From assembly GCA_958450325.1 (NCBI GenBank), contig OY288261.1, positions 12,119,113-12,183,112 of the forward strand: DNA of 64,000 nucleotides, written 5' to 3'. Source of the stretch: Agrostemma githago. Its lineage: Eukaryota > Streptophyta > Magnoliopsida > Caryophyllales > Caryophyllaceae. Below are positions 23,501-33,345 of this stretch, piece after piece; position 1 is the stretch's first letter, and every line of letters starts with the position of its first letter. The notes beneath the pieces were generated by a model, which saw only the letters and a list, made by a program, of their open reading frames with translations, searched no databases and was not told the DNA's origin. The translations under genes were made by a program, and so were the position numbers.

Positions 23501-23707
23501 CATCGGATTGAGAGGGAGACTGAGGCTGAGGCTGAGGCTACGGGTGCTACCGAGGAGGTTGGAGGAGTCCCCGAGACGGCTATCCTAGACATGCTGTCGG
23601 GGATGGATGGTAGGGCGTCTCCTCTTCTAGATTTGGAGGATCTAGGTTTAGATGACGACATTTTTGAGGTCGTGATAGCTTTTGGCGCCTCTAGGGGTCC
23701 TCCCTAG
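20519..23707 (+). pseudogene. Plant mobile domain (aminotransferase-like, PMD) gene, eight exons, antisense in Tat2
   Basis: The gene reads opposite to its host element. A spliced model with GT-AG borders fits: exons 20519-20537, 21105-21403, 21506-22208, 22291-22452, 22535-22849, 22935-23087, 23169-23264 and 23336-23707. PMD-like signatures include GMTLEDFEMITGLP, LWLWYFLGSTHLSDKG followed by RILPFLADLAQLGRYDW, AWIYSYFPCLAP, and a FVARPWADYEGVPGYV segment. The last exon encodes a coiled coil (MVRQLETRVTELEAK onward) and an acidic tail. PMD proteins occur both as host silencing and genome-stability factors and as transposon-borne copies; which role applies cannot be told here. Exon 3 has an in-frame TAG at 21782 and a frame change near 21870, so this copy is probably dead. 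The conserved intron borders suggest capture as genomic DNA or inheritance as an antisense element gene. Confidence 0.75.
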
Positions 23708-24394
23708 TCTCGACTTGTGTATGAATTTGTATATTTTGTATATTCGCTTTAGATTTTTAGTATTGGAATTAGTTGGATTAGTCTTGTGTTTGGCGAATTT
23801 GTTTACCTAGATTGACAAGTAATCATTTTTTCGTTCATTTGCTTTGCGATTTGACCTAGCTTAGGGCGTGTTAGCGTTGCATGAGAGTATGAAAACAGTT
23901 CCTTTTGGATGTTTTAAAATGCGTTAGTTTGAGTCGGGAATCGGATCAGGTAGTACGTCGATTAAAACGTTTTGACTTGAGATGTAAAATATTAATGTGC
24001 TTTGACCGAGTGTGTTAAGAGGTGAGCGTGGTTGTTTTGACATTCAGAACAAGGCCGAAGTTAAAATTCGGGCGACTTTTGAAAAAAAAGTTAGACCACT
24101 TTTTATACATTCATAATATTGCCTTATTAGGCTACAGATGCGGCTTGACGATAACCGTTAAAAGGCTACAACACGCCTAGGTGGGGTAGCTTATCCCCTT
24201 AAAAAAAACGCCTAAGTCTCGTGCGTCCGACGAGTGAACTCGCGTTCTTGTAGCTCTTGCGTGGGTACCTCGGCTTCCGGAGTGGGTTTTTAGTGACATT
24301 GGGATGTCGTTCCCGATGTCCGAGGTGTCGTGTGATAGCTATAGTGATAATGTGGGATCAGAGTTTCTATCCTTGGGATGCTCGAGATGTCGCC
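23708..24394. other. Intergenic region between the two antisense genes
   Basis: No coding signal is convincing. It would hold the 3' end of the PMD gene; an AT-rich stretch directly follows its stop codon. An ORF beginning at 24257 runs into the DUF7745-like gene but its first 120 codons are GC-rich repeat-like sequence, so I do not use that start. Confidence 0.4.
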
Positions 24395-24552
24395 TGCCTG
24401 GCTACAGGCGCTTGGGCTAAGGCTTCCGGGTTCCGGGCCGCCTGGACTCGAGCGGCCGGAGACTCGGGCGCCTGGGCCGGGGCGGTTCGAGTCCGGGTTA
24501 TGGAAATTTTTTGTTGTTTCCTAATTCTTGTGGGATTAGGGCTATATATACG
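24395..24552 (+). promoter_or_regulatory. Putative promoter of the DUF7745-like antisense gene
   Basis: A CTATATATA TATA box at 24542-24550 stands about 70 bases before the likely start codon. Upstream, at 24408-24485, are several GC-rich palindrome-like words, among them ACTCGGGCGCCTGGG (24462-24476), close to ACTCAGGCGCCTGAG in the Tat2 LTR promoter (32737-32751). The match suggests an LTR-type promoter module reused inside the element; function is inferred. Confidence 0.5.
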
Positions 24553-24618
24553 GGTTGTGGGTGCTTGTTTTAGACATACTAGAATATCCATAGGGTCTAG
24601 AACATCCATATCTAGGGT

Positions 24619-26140
24619 CATGTCGAGTTTCGGGAATATCCTAACCGAGTGGACGGTTTCTTTTAAGAAATGTGACCCCGAGGTTAGTTCAAATGACGGT
24701 TTGTCAATAGTCGTTGCGCTGAGTCGAGTCAAGATACAAGATGACTTCTTACTGGCATGTTCTAGGTTTTGGGACTCAAAAGACCATGGTTTTCCTTTCC
24801 CCGGGGGTAAAGTTTGTCCTCTTCCCGAAGAGATAGACGCTATAGGTGGGTGGAGTTCAGTTCGGCCTTGCATGCTTTCGGTAGATGATGCTTACTTGGA
24901 ACGGTTTTCTTACTTTTTGGACCTTTCTTCGTTGGAGGAGGCTAAAGGTTTCTTTAGGAGAGATGGCATTAACCTAGGGTTGCTTCTCAGGACATTCTCA
25001 CAGGCTGGGTCTTATCATGTTTCGGCTTTAGCATGTAGGCGTGCTTTTAACATTGTGATGGCTTGTTATTATCTTTTCGAGGATGCGAGGTCACGTGAAG
25101 GTTAGGGTAATCCTCGGGTTTTGGATGTGGTAGCGGCAATGGAACATGGACGATTACCCTCTTTGCTTATTTTGGGTGAGCTCATTCTGGGCCTCGATGC
25201 TAGTGCTCGGTTCCATGAGACACCTTCTCGGGGCTCTAGGATCGTTTTACAAGTGTTTTTGGTGCCATGTTTCTTCGTAGCTCGCGTTTTTTGTTTGTTT
25301 TTTTTTTTCGGTTTTGTTTTTGTGGTTGTTTTGGTTTGGAGATGTGATGTTTTGTAGTGATTCGTGCATGTTTGGTTGAAGGAGCAGCTTGGTTTGGTCG
25401 ACCCTCCCCGGGGCTTTAAAGATTATAACTATATGGGTTTCACAGGTTGGAAGACGGTGCAGGTGTGGAGCAAAGGTCACAAGGAAAAGAAGTGGCTTTC
25501 CTATTTGGCTAAAGGTGAGGTGATCATTAGGTGGTCTATCCCGTGGTGGAATATTAGTGGGCGTACCGGGTTTCCCTTTTCGTCTTCAACTGAGGCTTTG
25601 CTAATACTATCCATTAGGGATCAGGTTTATATTTATCTGGGCATGTTGTCGAATCAAATGGGTGTCAAACCTCCTGTTTCGAAGGATGCTAAATTTACTC
25701 CTAGTTTTGACCCATGGACAAAGGATTTGCTCAGGGAGTTCAGGGTGTCTTGGGAGCAGAAGTTCTTGCACCCCGTTGCTATTGAGAGTGTTTGACCGAC
25801 TGGCAACGTTTCCGTCCGGCGAAGGGTTTGCGAACACCCGTCAGGACAGAGCAACTCGAAAGTTAGGAAGACAGCGCCGCTAAGAGGCGAGGAGGTGACT
25901 CGAGAGACTGTCACTAAGTGCCTGACCAAAGACAGTGGTACCGATCCTACTTCAGTTAGTTCATCTAAGCGGGCCAAGACTAACGAGACCCATTATTAAA
26001 TTGTGAAAGAGGAAGGAAAGTGGGATTGGCTGGGCTCGCCTTTGGCTAGAGCGGTAGAAGCTTGCCTTCAGAGAATCGAGGATGAGAAACGCAAGCTGAT
26101 ACACCCGAACGGCAAGGGGAAGAAAAGGTTGGACCGGTAG
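24619..26140 (+). pseudogene. DUF7745-like plant retroelement ORF, antisense in Tat2
   Basis: Reading from ATG at 24619, the product shows CSRFWDSKDHGFPF and VCPLPEEIDAIGGW, then SLLILGELILGLDA, VWLKEQLGLVDPP, WLSYLAKGEVIIRWSIPWW and a VYIYLGMLSNQMG stretch. This order resembles a plant-specific family I know as DUF7745, common in transposon-linked ORFs, whose biochemical function is unknown. An in-frame TAG occurs at 25103-25105 and another break near 25260-25360 could be an intron or a frame loss. The C-terminal part from 25800 to 26140 is basic and disordered, with further stops. Its own TATA box precedes it. The family assignment is from memory of motif pattern and is moderate. Confidence 0.55.
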
Positions 26141-26335
26141 AGCCCAACCATTTTGTATTATGTCTTACTAGTTGATATTATGTGGCGTATAAGTACTAGT
26201 TCTTTTTGTGGAGTTTTGACACGTTGCTTTCCGGGACGTCCGGGATTCTGATGCTTGATGTAAATGCCTCGACAAAGGCTCGATTTAACCAAATTTTATT
26301 ATTAATGAGAAGCACATTTTTATATTTTTTTTGTG

Positions 26336-26612
26336 GTGACTCGCAACTCGATTCTTCATTTTACCCGGAGCGCCCTTTCGGGTTTTCACTCCGTCCTCGG
26401 CTCACCTTTTTTTATTCTTTTTTTTGCTCTTTTTTTTTTGACGGCTCGCAACTCGATTCTCCATTTTGCCCGGGGCGCCCTTTCGGGTTTTCACCCCATC
26501 CTCGGCTCGTCATTTTTTTTGACGACGGCTCGCAACTCGTTTCTTCATTTTGCCCGGGGCGCCCTTTCGGGTTTTCACCCCGTCCTCGGCTCGTTGTTTG
26601 TGCTTCGTCATT
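26336..26612. repeat. Tandem repeat of about 80 bp, three copies
   Basis: Three units contain CTCGCAACTCGATTCTTCAT, CCCGGGGCGCCCTTTCGGGT and CGTCCTCGGCTCG, separated by T-rich spacers of different length. The GGGGCGCCC core with CCCG and CGGG arms can fold as a stem. The array follows the 3' end of the antisense DUF7745-like gene. Confidence 0.85.
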
Positions 26613-26713
26613 TTAAATCACCCGTCGGCCGGGACGTGGAAGGAGTCCCGGTTTGTACATGAATCGAGTAATCGATTTTGGTTTGTTTTGTTTGTTTAAT
26701 TGGTTGTACTCGG

Positions 26714-26769
26714 GGAAAGGGTTGCCTACGTATCCGCGTTTAGACGGAATCAAACCATGTTCGTAGTTC
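26714..26769. other. Conserved non-coding motif shared with Tat1
   Basis: GGTTGCCTACGTATCCGCG followed by GGAATCAAACCATG and CGTAGTTC, the same word order as 5091-5140 in Tat1. It lies between the integrase end and the 3' region of Tat2. Confidence 0.55.
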
Positions 26770-26894
26770 TTTCAAAAATATGAGTGATTTTGATTTGGAC
26801 TCATTTATGCCAATTATCGATGCGAGCTTAATTAATTTTTTCTTGTTTTGCATGGCTTCCCCCTAAGTCGGAGGTTGGGGTGTGGTTGCCAGGG

Positions 26895-28440
26895 TGTCTA
26901 TGGGTAGTATCGTTTGAGTTTATCCATGTTGGTTGGGGTTGAGAATTCTTGACCGTCTAAGTCGTTGAGGATCACCGCGCCCCCCGAGAGTATTCTCTTA
27001 ACGAGGTAAGGGCCTGCCCAGTTTGGTTTGAATTTCCCTCTAGGGTCGACGGGAAGGGGTGCTCTAATGGATTTGATTACTAAGTCTCCCTCGTGTATGT
27101 TTCGGGATTTCACTCGTTTATTAAAGGCTCGTTGGATGCGTTGTTTGTAGGCTTGTAAGTAGGATAAAGCATGTATCTTACGCTCGTCTAGGAGTACTAG
27201 CTCGTCATATCATTTTTAGTTCCACTCTTCTTCAGGAATACCGCTCTCGGCTAATATCCTTAGTGACGGTATTTCTAGCTCTACGGGTTGTACAGCTTCG
27301 GAATCGTAGGTTAGGTAATATGGTGTGGCTCCAGTGGGAGTTCGATAGGATGTTCGGTATCCCCATAAGGCGAAGGGGATCTTGTTTGGCCAATCCCGAT
27401 AATTGTCTATCATTTTCTTAAGGATTGTGGTTATGGTTTTGTTGGCTACTTCTACGGCCCCATTCGTTTGTGGTCTATAGGGTGATGACTTGTGTTTTTG
27501 GATTTAGTATTTGTCGAGGAGTTTTTGGGTGTCGGCCCTGAAGTGAGCCCCCTAATCACTGATGATCCCGTGAGGTATACCGTAGCGGCAGATGATGGTA
27601 TTTTGTAAGAATTTCACTACTTGTTTTGAGGTTAGTACGGTGTAAAAGGCGGCTTCTACCCATTTGGTGAAGTAATCGACGACCACTAAAATAAAGCAGT
27701 GCCCGCCAGTCCCAAATGGGTGGACTTTTCCTACGATGTCTATTCCACAAGTAGAGAAAGGCCAGGGTGTGGCTATGGTGTGTAGAGGATATGGCGGTAG
27801 GTGTTGGATGTTGGCAAATATTTGGCAATTGAGGTAGTGACGGACGTGATGTCGACAGTCTGCCTCTAAGGTAATCCAATAATAGCCCAGTCTCATTATT
27901 TTTCGGGCCAGTAGGTGTGCACTCATGTGGGGTTCGTTTGTATAGTAGTCCTTGATTCAGGACATAATGGGTGACTTGTATTCGTAGGGCTCTTTTGTTC
28001 TTGGTGTTGGTGTTGGGCGGATATGACCCGTGGGTTTTAAAGTCTAGAATTGTTTTGTACCATGGTTCTTCGGGGGTGTCGTCGGTTTCGAGGTTATGGA
28101 TGTAGGCCGGTTGTTCGCTTCTCTCTACGCAGATAGGCATAGAGAAAAGGTGATCGCGCATGTTTATCAGGGAGGCTAGTTTGGACAATGCGTCGGCGAA
28201 TTGGTTTTCTTCGCGGGATATGTGTATGAAGTCAATTTTGGTAAATTCCCGGGACATTGTTTCCACTTTGGTTTGGTATGGGGTTAGGCTTTCACTATAA
28301 ACCTTCCAGGTTCCCGTGGCTTGGTTGACTACTAAGGATGAATCTCCGTGTACTCTAAGGTTTTTAACTTCTAGAGATATGGCTGCTTTTAGACCTATTA
28401 GGCAGGCTTCGTATTTGGTTATGTTGGGGCAGTTTGGTCG
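26895..28440 (-). pseudogene. Tat2 pol remnant: second RNase H and integrase
   Basis: In minus-strand order, the archaeal-type second RNase H comes first (TKYEACLIGLKAAI, VHGDSSLVVNQ, then HISREENQFADALSKLASL). The integrase follows with the zinc region near LLARKIMRLGYYW and CRHHVRHYLNC, a core with CGIDIVGKVHP, VVVDYFTKWVEA and YGIPHGIISD, then FALWGYRTSYRTPTGATPY and a C-terminal GPY/F module with FKPNWAGPYLVKRIL. RNase H degrades template RNA and integrase joins the cDNA to host DNA. The frame changes near 27700 and stops interrupt the region near 27550 and 27210. RT and the first RNase H are absent. Confidence 0.85.
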
Positions 28441-28863
28441 GATGGAGGTTCGTTCAGTACGAGCTTATTATTGATTGGTTATGGAGTTGATGACGGGTCG
28501 ATCCTAGGGTTGTTGTTCCCGATCTCGTTTTAGGGTGAAGCTAAATGACCTGGTAGCCCTTGCGTTTTAATCAATTGTCATCGATAATTGGCGTAAAGTC
28601 GAGTTTTTAAGCGTTTAAAGTAAACTGTTGAAAGAAGGTTAAGCGATTGTCGAGGCACGTTTGTAAAAAAAAGGTTGTTTTATTGATAATATAGTAGATG
28701 GGCTAGATGCCCATGATTAAGTTTGGGGGAGGTGGAGGACATATCCCCTCGCACCTCCCTGGACTTGATAAGGAAGAAAAAGACAAGACATTTATTATTA
28801 TTATTATTTTTGTCTAGGCCCTAAGGTGAATTAGACTCTGACTAAGACCGGTTATACGTGCCT
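28441..28863. other. Deletion scar in Tat2 where protease and RT should be
   Basis: About 420 non-coding bases separate the RNase H start from the gag end, where a full Tat element would have roughly 2 kb of protease and RT. The stretch has an A-run at 28665, a purine patch GGGGGAGGTGGAGG near 28726 and an (ATT) microsatellite near 28790. Confidence 0.55.
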
Positions 28864-29445
28864 TTAGACGAACCTTCGTTGATTGGGCTCTCGGTTCTCA
28901 CGCGGGTCGCTCTCTTGATACCTGGAGCCAGTCCTCCTCCGAAGACACCCTACGGGGACGTAGATCCCCTTATCAATCAGGTCTTGCATTGCATGCTTGA
29001 GTTCGATGCACACTTGGGTCTCATGCCCCCGGCCTTGATGGTATAGGCAGTGAGCGTTCAGATTCCAACCCGCTCCCCTCTTCTCTACAGGTGGGTTTGG
29101 GGTGGGTCCCACTGGCAATAATAGCCAGGCCTCCTGCAGTTTCCGGAGGGCTTCAGCATAGGATTCCCCCAATTCGGTGAATTGCCTTGAGGGACGGCGA
29201 AGGCCTGTAGGTTCGACAGGGTACGCGAGCCTGGCGTATTCGACATATGGATCCCCACTAAGTACTAGTTCCCGGCCTATTGGTCCTTCCCGGGGTTTCC
29301 TCTCAGGGCCTTCCAAGGTCTCGAGGCGACGTCTAACATCGTCGATGGAGAAGGAGATTGACGACACTATCCCCAGTACCCCATGGACCACGTTCATCAG
29401 GGCGTTGAGTTGATCGGTGCCACTTTCGTTGCTATTTGGCGCCAT
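28864..29445 (-). pseudogene. Tat2 gag remnant with CHHC-like knuckle
   Basis: The likely start is the ATG at 29445 (MAPNSNESGTDQL). An N-terminal helical segment is followed, with the capsid core missing, by LGESYAEALRKLQEAW and the end of gag with HCLYHQGRGHETQVCIELKH and AMQDLIDKG. That last pattern is the nucleocapsid-type zinc knuckle seen also in Tat3 (CHYHRGNGHDTEKCWKLKH). Gag packages element RNA in a virus-like particle; at 194 codons this copy is far too short to do so. The frame is open, so the internal deletion may have been in frame. Confidence 0.75.
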
Positions 29446-31059
29446 TCTCGGGTCTAGTGAAGCAAAATAAAAGCATAAGGTCGAATCCACCCGATAATCT
29501 AAAGACTCGAAGAATGCTCGTAACTGAACGACGCGGGAATGAGACCCTTGACTCGCGCGTGCGTGCGGTCACTGGCTTAGGGACTCGGGTGCTTTAGACT
29601 CTTGGTGCTCGGCGAAACGCCTAATGAATTTTAGATCTCTGTGACGAGACGATTTGACACAAACCTCGGAGGTGAGGCTTAAAGAGGACTTCTCAAAATG
29701 AGAGGACCCAAAACGTAAGACCTCGAGTAGAGGTGATCCTAGTAACTAACACAGTTAATCACATGGTTGTACGACGTAAGAAGTTGTTCACGTTCCCGGC
29801 TCAGGATCAACGAATTTTTATTGTTTTTGAAAACGACCAATACTCGCAGAGGAAAGTCTTTTGGAAAGAAAATGATTTTGTAAAATTAGGGTGACGATGG
29901 TGTGGTGACACTGTTCGTGACGTAAAAATGTGTTGTTATGTGTGTGCGTCGGGAATCCGGTGATAGCAAAAGTGTAAATTTTTTTTTTTAAAGGAACATG
30001 GTTCTTAGGGGAACCAGTTTTGAAAATGATGACGTGATGCTTTTATCGAGAGTACTATTAATTAGCTAGTTCGATACTTGTAGCGGATGTGGTACTCGTG
30101 GTGGAGCGTGAAGTCTAATGATGGTGTTTTAAAGGTGTAATTAAATCCTTATTAAGGGTTTAGGTAGTGAATAGTGTTTTTAGAAAAAGTTTTTAAAACT
30201 AGTGATGCACGTTTGTCGGTTGCATTAACTAGCATTTGAGGGTGGGGAGTGATGTATTGTGAAAAGTGTTTCGAGAATGTAACCGTTTTGGATTCCTTGG
30301 CTTCATTAATTGAAGCTTCAGTTGTGTTAACGTTATGTGTGTAAAAAATATTTTTTTTGAAAATAAAAATGTAACCGTTTGGTGTACCTTGATCCCATTG
30401 ATCGGGAGTCTCGGTGGCATTAACGGTATTTGTTGTTGACGGGTTTTACTTTGGCCAAGGTGATGGCACTAAAAACATACATTTATCATTTTTTGAGTGT
30501 AAAATTTGCAATGATGACGACATCTAAAAGTGATTTTCCTTTTTTAGAAATCATGATTTGACCGGAGTATCGCCGTTTAAGAGGCCGTTTTGAAAAGATG
30601 AGGTATTTTTCGAAAACGGAATTGGGTGCGGTTGAATATGTTGGCGTGGTTGAATCCAGATTTTTAGTGTTTTATTTGGGTTGTTTGCAAAGACGCTACA
30701 CATAACTAGGAATGCGTACACTCATGCAGGATGCAGACACGGGTAGGTTAGGGTAGGCTACCGCCCACGAATAGTTTTTACTTAGGCGTTGACAATTATC
30801 TGGGGAGACGAGTGCCATACCGTCCGTTCAGAACTATCCGCTTATCATTTCCGCGGGGTACGCGTTAGGCGGCCGGAGCGTCAATTGAGGATCTCTCCGC
30901 GTGTCCCTAAAGATCTTGCCGCGAAGAGGTCGATTGGTCCTGATATCGGTTAGGGTGGGCTTTTAAGGGCCAAAACCTGTAGTGACCACAACTAGGAACT
31001 AAGAAATGAGCTTCACCGACCTCGTTCAAGTTACACCACCGCTGGAACTTGTTTCCAAT
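29446..31059 (-). other. Tat2 5' leader, non-coding
   Basis: Between the PBS and gag lies 1.6 kb without a supported ORF. It contains repeated GTAACCGTTT-like words near 30275 and 30370. Long leaders are usual in Tat/Ogre elements. Confidence 0.6.
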
Positions 31060-31077
31060 TCCCCAGCGGAGTCGCCA
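31060..31077 (-). other. Tat2 primer-binding site (tRNA-Arg type)
   Basis: Minus-strand TGGCGACTCCGCTGGGGA, three bases from the LTR border, identical to the Tat1 site. It defines minus-strand orientation and groups the elements. Confidence 0.9.
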
Positions 31078-31080
31078 AAT

Positions 31081-33196
31081 TGTGGACGTTCGTCCGCACA
31101 GCCCGCGCCCCGCGCGGGACCGACCCGGTTTTTCAACCTGTGGCGGCGGCCACCCACGCAGCCCCCTCCCTGTCGGGGGCCGGTCCGATCTTGCGTACGG
31201 GGCGATGTGTCAGACCTCGATTCGGATGACGTTCCGGACTTATACTAGACAGGTGCGGGCACCCGTGTTTCCGTTTGGAATCGATCGAGTCGTGGTTGTA
31301 AATGTTTAAAGGCCGATTTGTTTGGTAAGGCAAACTTTTTAGTGAACTGAATTTGTTGCCGATTTGTGGAGTCCCCACCGAGTCAATTATGGGGACTCGG
31401 AAACTCTTGAAGTCAACTTTGATCCCTCATCGGCTCAAAGTTGAGTGGCACGGGACCTAAAGATAAAGACTTATACCCTTAAGCACTCCATGCCTGGAAT
31501 GACACTCATTGCCAATGGTTTCGGACATCCGGAAACCGCCGATTCTGAGTAAAGGGTGAGGGTACGTATTGGGAAGCCAACATCCGATAGATGTCAACAC
31601 CCAATCCCGCCCGCACTATAGCGGCCTATACTAATCAATCGGTGGGCTGATAACCTAGTTCTTTTGTTGTGGTGGAAATACTGTAACATCCGTTGTTTTA
31701 ACCCTATACCTTTTGCTACGTCGGTTGTTTAAAGACAAGTAAGTTTTGTCGTCAAAGTGGTTGTGTTTACATTCTTTGCATGCGATTTCACGTGACAGGC
31801 AGGCCATGAAAAGATGCATGTCGAAGGGTAGGGAGTACTAGTATTATACGTATTAGCAAATCAGTTTTAACGCGATAATACGAATATTAGTCATTCTCGC
31901 GGTATACCTTTCCTGGTATTCTGCTTAAGATGCGTCGGTTCGGTATTAATAAAGATGCGTCGAACCTAGTGAGGCGAGCACCCGGACTAATACGGAACCC
32001 GACCATCGCTTTGTTCAATTATAGTTGTTTTACGTTTTGAATTCCGTGTTAGGTGATTTAGCATGCGATTATAAGGTCATAAAAGCAATTAATCATACGA
32101 AAAACTGTAAATGCGAATGTAAGTAAATCACATAATGAGGAGTTGCACCCTCGGAGTATACACTAAACGGGACACGATGCATAGACGGTTTGAGAACGGG
32201 TCTCGGAATTACTCGGGTCTATTTAGTGTATTTTAGTGCTTGTGGTTGAAGTTCGGACGTTACGTATTTTAGTGAGTGCTTGCGGACCTATTGTCCGCAT
32301 CTAGTATTGTCGTAGTGCGTAATAAAAGAAAGTACAAATATGGAAAGTTTTGTTTAGATGGCAACCTAGTGACGACTCGACTTCAATAAGCGGATCCTCC
32401 TAGCTTGACCAGTGATTCCGGCAGAGCTTCGTTACTATGGACTGATTCTGCGGCTAATCCGGCAGAACTTCGTTACTAGACTTGAGCTAGTCGAACACAG
32501 GCACCTCGGTATCGAGTGGGGTTCTCGAAGGTGAGGAGTAACGTCGATGTCGCTTTTTTATCGGAACTACGATCGAGTGGATCGTTTGCCTTGGGTGTCG
32601 GAGTTCGAGCCCTTAGCGAGAGAGTAGGGGGAGGAGAAGATGAGAAGTTGTGTCGAGTGAATGAGGTGAGGGGGGTATTTATAGGTGTTTTCGGCCCTCG
32701 TCGTCCATATGGACGCCTGAGCTGAGGCGCACCAAGACTCAGGCGCCTGAGTTCAGGCGTGGGGAGTCTAAGGCGCGTGAGGTGGGGCGGCTGGAGTTTT
32801 GAAGATACGATTTTGATACTTTCCAAAGCCGTGAGGCGGGTGTATAATATGTATCTTGGGGGTTAAGGTTCCCCTCCCTTGATCTAGCGCCGCGGTTTAA
32901 GTGGGCCTCGGGTGTGCATCCCGAGGTTCGCTTGGCGCGGTGTTGACTCGGTTCGAGTTTCGGGACCGACTCGGGGTCCTGGTGTCAGAATCGACTCTAA
33001 CTAGTGTCTATGCGACTGTAACGACACGACTAGGGCTGCCATTATGTTAGTTTAATTTGCCCGAGTAATTTATTTGATCCGTTCTATAGAAAACCTACCT
33101 AAAACATCGCGAACCTGTGTCGCGTTGCAGTCCTATCGTCATTGGGTGTTTGTTTGACACTTCTGCAGCCACCAGGTCCAAATCTAGGTGTCTAAA
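31081..33196 (-). repeat. Tat2 5' LTR (about 2116 bp)
   Basis: Begins TGTGGACGTTCG next to the PBS and ends near AGGTGTCTAAA, where the intact end should read as in the left remnant (AGGTGTTTACA). A block at 31498-31634 is conserved with Tat1 and Tat3 LTRs while the rest is not obviously alignable. The promoter part has a TATA box at 32676-32685. Just beyond 33196 the sequence is Helitron helicase, which confirms the border. Confidence 0.82.
32676..32790 (-). promoter_or_regulatory. Tat2 LTR promoter: TATA box and GGCGCC palindromes
   Basis: Minus-strand CCTATAAATA at 32676-32685. Upstream (32703-32790) are TCCATATGGA, GCCTGAGCTGAGGC-like words and the perfect 14-bp palindrome CTCAGGCGCCTGAG (32738-32751), then related partial units. 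Same architecture as in the other LTR families of this window, with a different motif. Confidence 0.62.
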
Positions 33197-33345
33197 GATT
33201 GCTCCAACTTATAGACATAGCCGGTGGCTTGGAAGCCCTGAAGATCGTATCGTGTTTAAGTATTCCGTAGATGATGGGAAGGATTTGCCGTGGATCCCTT
33301 CCAACAAATAAAAACCAACTAATCCTAACACGTAGATAGGGTAAA
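33197..33345 (-). pseudogene. Displaced C-terminal helicase fragment of the Helitron
   Basis: The minus strand encodes STEYLNTIRSSGLPSHRLCL followed by VGA, matching the conserved segment of plant Helitron helicases that comes after the part ending at 41484. It lies between Tat2 (right LTR end at 33196) and element X (starting at 33346), so it is the continuation of the same helicase exon, pushed 8 kb away by X. A stop replaces the lysine expected after RLCL. The join with the upstream part is out of frame by my reading, so a small change or an intron edge lies between them. Confidence 0.72.
33341..33345. repeat. Candidate target-site duplication of element X, left copy (GTAAA)
   Basis: GTAAA here repeats at 41484-41488, just outside the other end of X. 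The left LTR would then start TCAGG instead of TG, so the border is only probable. Confidence 0.5.

Larger units (their letters stand above)
15545..33196 (-). mobile_element. Tat2: very large Tat/Ogre-like LTR retrotransposon with antisense genes
   Basis: Minus-strand order is 5' LTR (31081-33196), tRNA-Arg-type PBS (31060-31077), leader, gag remnant (28864-29445), a deletion where protease and RT should be, the second RNase H plus integrase (26895-28440), a long 3' region holding two plus-strand genes, then a purine tract at 15599 and a left LTR cut down to about 54 bases (15545-15598). The second RNase H domain after RT is a hallmark of Tat/Ogre. The interior is 15.5 kb, of which 3.47 kb is a nested solo LTR. 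The right LTR end abuts a Helitron helicase exon. The left target duplication is lost with the LTR. Confidence 0.85.

Noticed and set aside
24257..24618. N-terminal extension of the DUF7745-like ORF
   Set aside because: The sequence is a GC-rich repeat and promoter-like region with a TATA box at 24542; the start at 24619 fits better.
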